Shown here: positions 60,211 to 64,000 of the stretch, piece after piece | Position numbering within the stretch: position 1 is the first letter of the stretch | Layout: each line of letters starts with the position of its first letter | Origin: Streptomyces toyocaensis | GTDB lineage: Bacteria; Actinomycetota; Actinomycetes; Streptomycetales; Streptomycetaceae | Length of the DNA stretch: 64,000 nucleotides | Direction of reading: 5' to 3' | Assembly (NCBI RefSeq): GCF_000725125.1 | Contig: NZ_JFCB01000020.1 | Span: 82,464-146,463, forward strand | Program-made: the position numbers and the translations under genes | The notes under the pieces: generated by a model | The model's input: the letters and a program-made list of their open reading frames with translations, nothing else | Told to the model about the DNA's origin: nothing | Database searches by the model: none

Positions 60211-61214
60211 ACACCCGGTCCGCGGGCGGGCGCCGGCGTCTGCCGCTGTCCCTGCGCAGGCGTGCGGTGCCGTGGGACCGGCAGCGTCCCACCTGGCGCG
60301 AGGCGCGGCCGGCGGTCATCGCCGAGGCGCTGAAGCGGGCCCAGGCACGTCCGTCCGGCAACTGGTACGTGGTGGGCGCCTCCCGCGACCTGCGCGCCGA
60401 GCGTCCGCTGGCGCGGACCGTGGCGGGGCAGGAGGTGGTGCTCTGGCGGGCCGCCGGCGGCCGGCCGGTGGCCGGGCCCGGGATCTGCCCGCACCTGGGC
60501 GCGCCGCTGCGGGACAGTCCCGTCCGCTGCGGGACGCTGGTGTGCCACTGGCACGGACTGGCCCTGGACGGCGGTCCCTTCGCGGGGTGGGAACCGTTCC
60601 CGGTGCACGACGACGGCGTACTGCTGTGGATCCGCCTGGACGCGGTGGGCGGCGAACCGCCGCTGGACGCGCCGGTGGTGCCGGTACGGCCGGACCGTGC
60701 CCTGGCGGCCGTGTACACCGGGGTGGGCACCTGTGAACCCGAGGACGTCGTGGCCAACCGTCTCGATCCCTGGCACGGGGCCTGGTTCCACCCCTACTCG
60801 TTCGTCGACCTCACCGTGGCCGGCGCGCCGGACGGCTCGGAGGGGAGCGCGGACACCTTCACCGTGGACGTGTCCTTCAAGGTGGCGGGGCGCCTGGTGG
60901 TGCCGGTGCGGGCCGAGTTCACCGCGCCCGAGCCGCGCACGGTCGTCATGCGCATCACGGAGGGCGAGGGGGCGGGCTCCGTGGTCGAGTCCCACGCCAC
61001 TCCGCTGGGCACGGACGACCGGGGACGGCCCCGTACGGCGGTAGTCGAGGCGGTGGTGGCCGGGTCCGACCGTCCCGGTTTCGCGCTGGCGCGCGGCGCG
61101 GCGCCCCTGCTGCGCCCGCTGGTACGGGCCGCCGCCGGCCGCCTGTGGCGCGACGACCTGGCCTATGCGGAACGCCGCTGGTCACTGCGCTCCACGGGCC
61201 GCTTCCCGGGCTGA
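60207..61214 (+). CDS. Rieske 2Fe-2S protein of the carotenoid cluster (DUF5914-like)
   Basis: A 335-residue protein. The Rieske cluster site is CPHLGAPL (C-x-H) and CHWHG (C-x2-H) at residues about 95-116. Before it lies a conserved NWYVVGASRDLRAERPLART; after it is a 190-residue domain unlike the mononuclear-iron domain of ring-hydroxylating oxygenases. Its place after crtB is where described Streptomyces clusters have crtV, but whether it is that gene is not certain. It may hydroxylate or otherwise modify the carotenoid. Coupled to crtB (ATGA). Confidence 0.82.
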   Translation: MNTRSAGGRRRLPLSLRRRAVPWDRQRPTWREARPAVIAEALKRAQARPSGNWYVVGASRDLRAERPLARTVAGQEVVLWRAAGGRPVAGPGICPHLGAPLRDSPVRCGTLVCHWHGLALDGGPFAGWEPFPVHDDGVLLWIRLDAVGGEPPLDAPVVPVRPDRALAAVYTGVGTCEPEDVVANRLDPWHGAWFHPYSFVDLTVAGAPDGSEGSADTFTVDVSFKVAGRLVVPVRAEFTAPEPRTVVMRITEGEGAGSVVESHATPLGTDDRGRPRTAVVEAVVAGSDRPGFALARGAAPLLRPLVRAAAGRLWRDDLAYAERRWSLRSTGRFPG

Positions 61215-61521
61215 CCCCCGGCCTGGCCCGCCCCGGAGCCCGTGCGCGACCGGGGACACGGCCGGGCCGGGCCCGACGGTCCCCATCCGGCCCGGGCCGG
61301 CCCACGACGCGGCCCTGGCCGGAGCGCGACTCGGCCCTGGCCGGCCGCCGGCGGGCCGACCCCGGCCGGACTCCGAGCCGGCCCCGGCACGGGCCCGGCG
61401 TCACCGGTCGTCCCGGGCTCGAACCGACGCCGGGTACCGGCCGGCGGGACGGTGCGGGTCGCGGGCTGGTGACGGTGGGCCCGGGACGGGGGGGGGTGGA
61501 CGGGGTGACCGTGGGCGGGTG
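61215..61521. other. Gene-free GC-rich stretch
   Basis: About 300 bases of simple Gly/Arg/Pro-coding sequence between convergent genes. Runs such as GGGCCGGGCCCG occur, but no clear terminator or family-like frame was found. Confidence 0.4.
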
Positions 61522-62403
61522 TTACGGGTGGGGGCGGGTCGCGGCCCGGTCGGCCTCGCCGCCCGCGCCGAGGAACCCGGTGGGCCGCATGGGCGCCTCG
61601 GCCTCCAGCCGGGCCAGCTCCCGGCGGGCCACCCGGAGCACGACCGGGGGCAGCGCGGCCCGCGCCGCCTGCGCGAGGCGCAGCCACCGGGGCACGTAGA
61701 CGGCCGTGCTGCGGTGTTCCACCGCCACCGCGAGCCGGGCGGCGACCTGCTCCACCGCGTACAGGCGCCGGGCGGGCGGCGGCATGTGACCGCGCAGCTC
61801 CCGCAGGACGGGATGACGGTCGGCGTCGCGGATCATGTCGGTGTCGGTCCAGTTCAGGTACCCGATGCCGACGGCGACCCCGTGGTGCGCCACCTCGGCG
61901 CGCAGGGAGTGGGCGAAGGCCTCCACACCGGCCTTGGAGGCGCAGTAGGCGCTCATCATCGGGGCGGCGCCGATCGAGGCCAGCGAGGCGACCTGGAGGT
62001 AGTAGCCCTTGGTCGCCAGCAGATCCGGCAGGAAGGCACGGGCCGTGGCCGCACTGCCCGTCAGGTTGACGTCGATCACCCGCCGCCACTGGGCCGGATC
62101 GGAGGTGACGAACGGGCCGCCCTCGGCCACCCCCGCGTTCGCCACCACGGCGGAGGGAGCGCCGAGTCGCGCCCTGACCCGGTCGGCGGCCTCGTCCAGG
62201 GCGGCCGCGTCGGTGATGTCGGCCTCGCACACCAGCGCGTCCGTCGGCAGGCTGTCCGCGACCGCCGCCAGCCCCGCCCCCTCGTGGCCGAGCAGGGCGA
62301 TGCGGGCGCCGCGCCGGGCGAGGTCGCGGGACAGGGCCGCGCCGATGCCCCGCGCGGCACCCGTCACCACGACGGTGCGGTCACGGAGCGGGGAGTCGCT
62401 CAT
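61522..62403 (-). CDS. Short-chain dehydrogenase/reductase
   Basis: A 293-residue SDR. The cofactor motif is TGAARGIG near residue 15; NAG occurs in VVANAGVAEGG, and the catalytic Ser-Tyr-Lys in SLASIGAAPMMSAYCASKAG (Y-x3-K). The C-terminal extension is hydrophobic and Arg-rich, as in SDRs of extended length. It is coupled to the 156-residue protein gene upstream (ATGA). A carotenoid end-group or quinone-type substrate is a guess from context. Confidence 0.88.
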   Translation of the reverse strand: MSDSPLRDRTVVVTGAARGIGAALSRDLARRGARIALLGHEGAGLAAVADSLPTDALVCEADITDAAALDEAADRVRARLGAPSAVVANAGVAEGGPFVTSDPAQWRRVIDVNLTGSAATARAFLPDLLATKGYYLQVASLASIGAAPMMSAYCASKAGVEAFAHSLRAEVAHHGVAVGIGYLNWTDTDMIRDADRHPVLRELRGHMPPPARRLYAVEQVAARLAVAVEHRSTAVYVPRWLRLAQAARAALPPVVLRVARRELARLEAEAPMRPTGFLGAGGEADRAATRPHP

Positions 62404-62870
62404 CGTCCGTCCCCCTCCTTGTCGCGGGGCGTGTCGGGGCGGGCCGTGTGGTCGGGATGGCCGGCCGTGCGCCGCGCCTCCTTCATCTCGGCCTCGTACA
62501 GATGGTCCCGGCCCTCGGCCAGCTCCTCGACGGCGGCCTGCTCGAGTTCTTTGAAGGGCTGGTAGTACGTGGAGTCGTACGCCTCGACGATCTGGAACGT
62601 CCAGTGGCCCGGGATCACGTTGCGGCCCAGCACCTGGGTCCGCACCGTCTCGGCCCAGTCGGCGTGCCCGGCCTTGTGCAGCAGTTCCACCGCCCGGTCC
62701 AGTTCGAGGTCGGCGGTGCCGGTGAGCTGGTGGAAGCTGTAGAGGTGGCCCCGGGCCCGCTCGATCGTCTCCAGTGCCTTCGACAGCGACCCCAGCGCCT
62801 CCACCGTCTCGTCGCTGACGCCCTCGGGGCGCCGATGGGCGTGGTCGGGGCGGTCGTCGTGTCCGGTCAT
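62400..62870 (-). CDS. Protein of unknown function in the carotenoid region
   Basis: A 156-residue, largely helical and charged protein: ALGSLSKALETIERARGHLY, ELDRAVELLHKAGHADWAET, then WTFQIVEAYDSTYYQPFKEL. No signal peptide or membrane segment. I do not recognise a family, but similar small proteins sit next to SDR genes in Streptomyces carotenoid clusters. Coupled to the SDR by an ATGA overlap. Confidence 0.65.
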   Translation of the reverse strand: MTGHDDRPDHAHRRPEGVSDETVEALGSLSKALETIERARGHLYSFHQLTGTADLELDRAVELLHKAGHADWAETVRTQVLGRNVIPGHWTFQIVEAYDSTYYQPFKELEQAAVEELAEGRDHLYEAEMKEARRTAGHPDHTARPDTPRDKEGDGR

Positions 62871-62946
62871 CGTCTCGTCTCCGCCTGTGGTCGTGGGTGT
62901 CGTGGCCCGCCGGGGTGGTGTCCGCGGGGCCGCTCCGGTGTGCCGG

Positions 62947-64000
62947 TCATCCGTCCCCGGCCCTTCGTCCGGCGTCCGGTTGTCTGCGTCCGGTGCGGTC
63001 GCGCCGGGTCAGCAGGCGCTGGGCCCCGGCCAGTGAGGGGGCAAGGTGGCGGCGCAGGGCGGCGCGAGCGGCGTTGGCGCCCGGCGCGCCGTGCACGCCA
63101 CCGCCCGGATGGGCACCGGCGGACGCCAGGTACAGGCCCTTGACGGGGGTCTCGGGGCGTCCGGTGCCCGGGACCGGCCGGAAGAACAGCTGCTGGTGCA
63201 TGGCCGTGGTGCCGCCGTTGATGGCACCGCCGTGCAGGTTCCGGTCGAGCGACTGCAGCGTGGGCGGGGCCAGGACGCGCCGGGCCCGGATCCTGCTCCG
63301 GAAGCCGGGCGCGAAGCGTTCCACCTGGCGCTCGACGCGGTCGGCCATGATCTCCTGCTCGGCGGCGGTCCAGGCGCCGGTCAGCGATTCCCCGCCCGCG
63401 TCGCCTTTGACGTCGTGGGGCACGTGCGTGTACGCCCACGCGGACTCGGTGCCCCGGGGGGAGCGGGAGGGGTCGGAGGTCGTCATCTGGCCGAACAGGC
63501 AGAAGGGCCGGTCCGGGACGCTGCCGGTGGCGAGCTGGGCGGCGAACCGGGTGAGCTCGTCGAGGCCGTCCGCGAGGTGGACGGTGCCGGCGCCCGCGGC
63601 CTGCTCGCAGCTCCAGGGCACCGGGCCGTCGAGCGCCCAGTCGACCTTGAAGGTGGCGAAGTCCCACTGGAAGCGCCGCAGGTCGGACAGCACCTGGGCG
63701 GGCAGGTGCTCGGGGGCGACGAGTTCGCCGTACAGCGCGGGCACGGCCACGTCGGCGAGGACGGCACGGCCGGCGGCGACCGTCTCACCGCCGGCCGTGC
63801 GCACCCCGACCGCCCTTCCGCCGCGCACGACGACGCGGTCCACGCGCTGCCCGCAGCGCAGCACCCCGCCGAGCGACTCCAGACGGCGCGCCAGGGCCTC
63901 GGTGAGGGCGCCGGAGCCGCCGGCCGGCACGGGGAAGCCGTATGTTTGTCCGAGCATCGACATCAGCCAGCCGAAGCCACCGCTGCCCGCGGCCTCCGGC
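62947..64000 (-). CDS. CrtI-like FAD-dependent oxidoreductase (5' end beyond the window)
   Basis: The frame runs through the right edge; only the last about 350 codons are visible. They show WLMSMLGQTYGFPVPAGGSG, the FAD/substrate region of phytoene-dehydrogenase-like NAD(P)/FAD oxidoreductases, and the C-terminal GLYLASAGAHPGGGVHGAPG with the typical final cap. It is a paralogue of CrtI, but the sequence diverges from it, so a different substrate is likely. It is separated from the unknown gene by 76 bases. Confidence 0.82.
   Translation of the reverse strand, partial: PEAAGSGGFGWLMSMLGQTYGFPVPAGGSGALTEALARRLESLGGVLRCGQRVDRVVVRGGRAVGVRTAGGETVAAGRAVLADVAVPALYGELVAPEHLPAQVLSDLRRFQWDFATFKVDWALDGPVPWSCEQAAGAGTVHLADGLDELTRFAAQLATGSVPDRPFCLFGQMTTSDPSRSPRGTESAWAYTHVPHDVKGDAGGESLTGAWTAAEQEIMADRVERQVERFAPGFRSRIRARRVLAPPTLQSLDRNLHGGAINGGTTAMHQQLFFRPVPGTGRPETPVKGLYLASAGAHPGGGVHGAPGANAARAALRRHLAPSLAGAQRLLTRRDRTGRRQPDAGRRAGDG

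Noticed and set aside
61215..61521. Possible small genes in the GC-rich gap
   Set aside because: Only simple Gly/Arg/Pro-rich frames occur, without ribosome-binding sites or family resemblance.

Overview
The window is high-GC DNA with GTG/ATG starts, ATGA/GTGA-coupled genes and a strong third-codon-position GC bias. It carries a conservon, a divergent crtYTU/crtEIB carotenoid cluster, SpoIIE-type phosphatases and HATPase_c_2 anti-sigma-like proteins. Together these point to a Streptomyces or close relative, probably an accessory or stress-rich part of the chromosome. No tRNA, rRNA or CRISPR array was seen.

Layout. 1-5650: a conservon (sensor kinase end, roadblock protein, DUF742 protein, small GTPase, CYP157-like P450) followed by a second P450 and a crotonase, closed by a perfect hairpin. 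5850-10990: a patchy region with a decayed tyrosine recombinase, a leader-peptide-preceded rsgA plus methyltransferase-GNAT fusion operon, a frameshifted HATPase relic and a Cys-rich pentapeptide-repeat protein. 11300-28400: mainly stress and cell-envelope genes (DUF2795, acyltransferase, AHSA1 protein, GCS2-type ligase, Usp, M15 peptidase, TerB, GH16 glucanase, YihY, DUF3140/DUF2945, furA-katG, DUF488, SufR-like regulator with a divergent membrane protein, diacylglycerol kinase). 28434-32285: an alkyl-DHAP-synthase-like oxidase divergent from a TetR-glpD operon. 32297-47740: a secreted dipeptidase-like protein, a PP2C phosphatase beside an orphan MASE1 sensor, an L,D-transpeptidase lipoprotein, a glycosyltransferase with a coupled protein of unknown function, a cupin protein, a MarR regulator, a membrane PP2C phosphatase and phosphoglucomutase. 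47800-52612: sigma-B-type promoters, an RsbW-like ATPase, CbiZ, and a coupled operon of PAS/GAF-PP2C phosphatase, CarH-like B12-binding protein and STAS protein. 52607-64000: carotenoid genes (crtU, crtT and crtY leftward; crtE, crtI, crtB and a Rieske protein rightward) and then an SDR, an unknown protein and a CrtI-like oxidoreductase that runs off the window.

Most interesting candidate: the 49325-52582 operon. A cobalamin-binding protein with the W-x9-EH and E-x-H signatures of the CarH photoreceptor, but no MerR DNA-binding domain, is translationally coupled between a PP2C phosphatase and a STAS protein that lacks the usual phosphorylatable serine. A match to the GNNT-N15-GGGTAC sigma-B-type promoter precedes it. 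It lies next to a CbiZ cobinamide amidohydrolase gene and the carotenoid cluster. A B12- or light-gated partner-switching stress circuit is inferred, not shown.

Other notable items are a P450 without ExxR, a possible leader-peptide attenuator before rsgA, a methyltransferase-GNAT fusion, a predicted ether-lipid-type locus, and several operator-like palindromes in divergent promoters.
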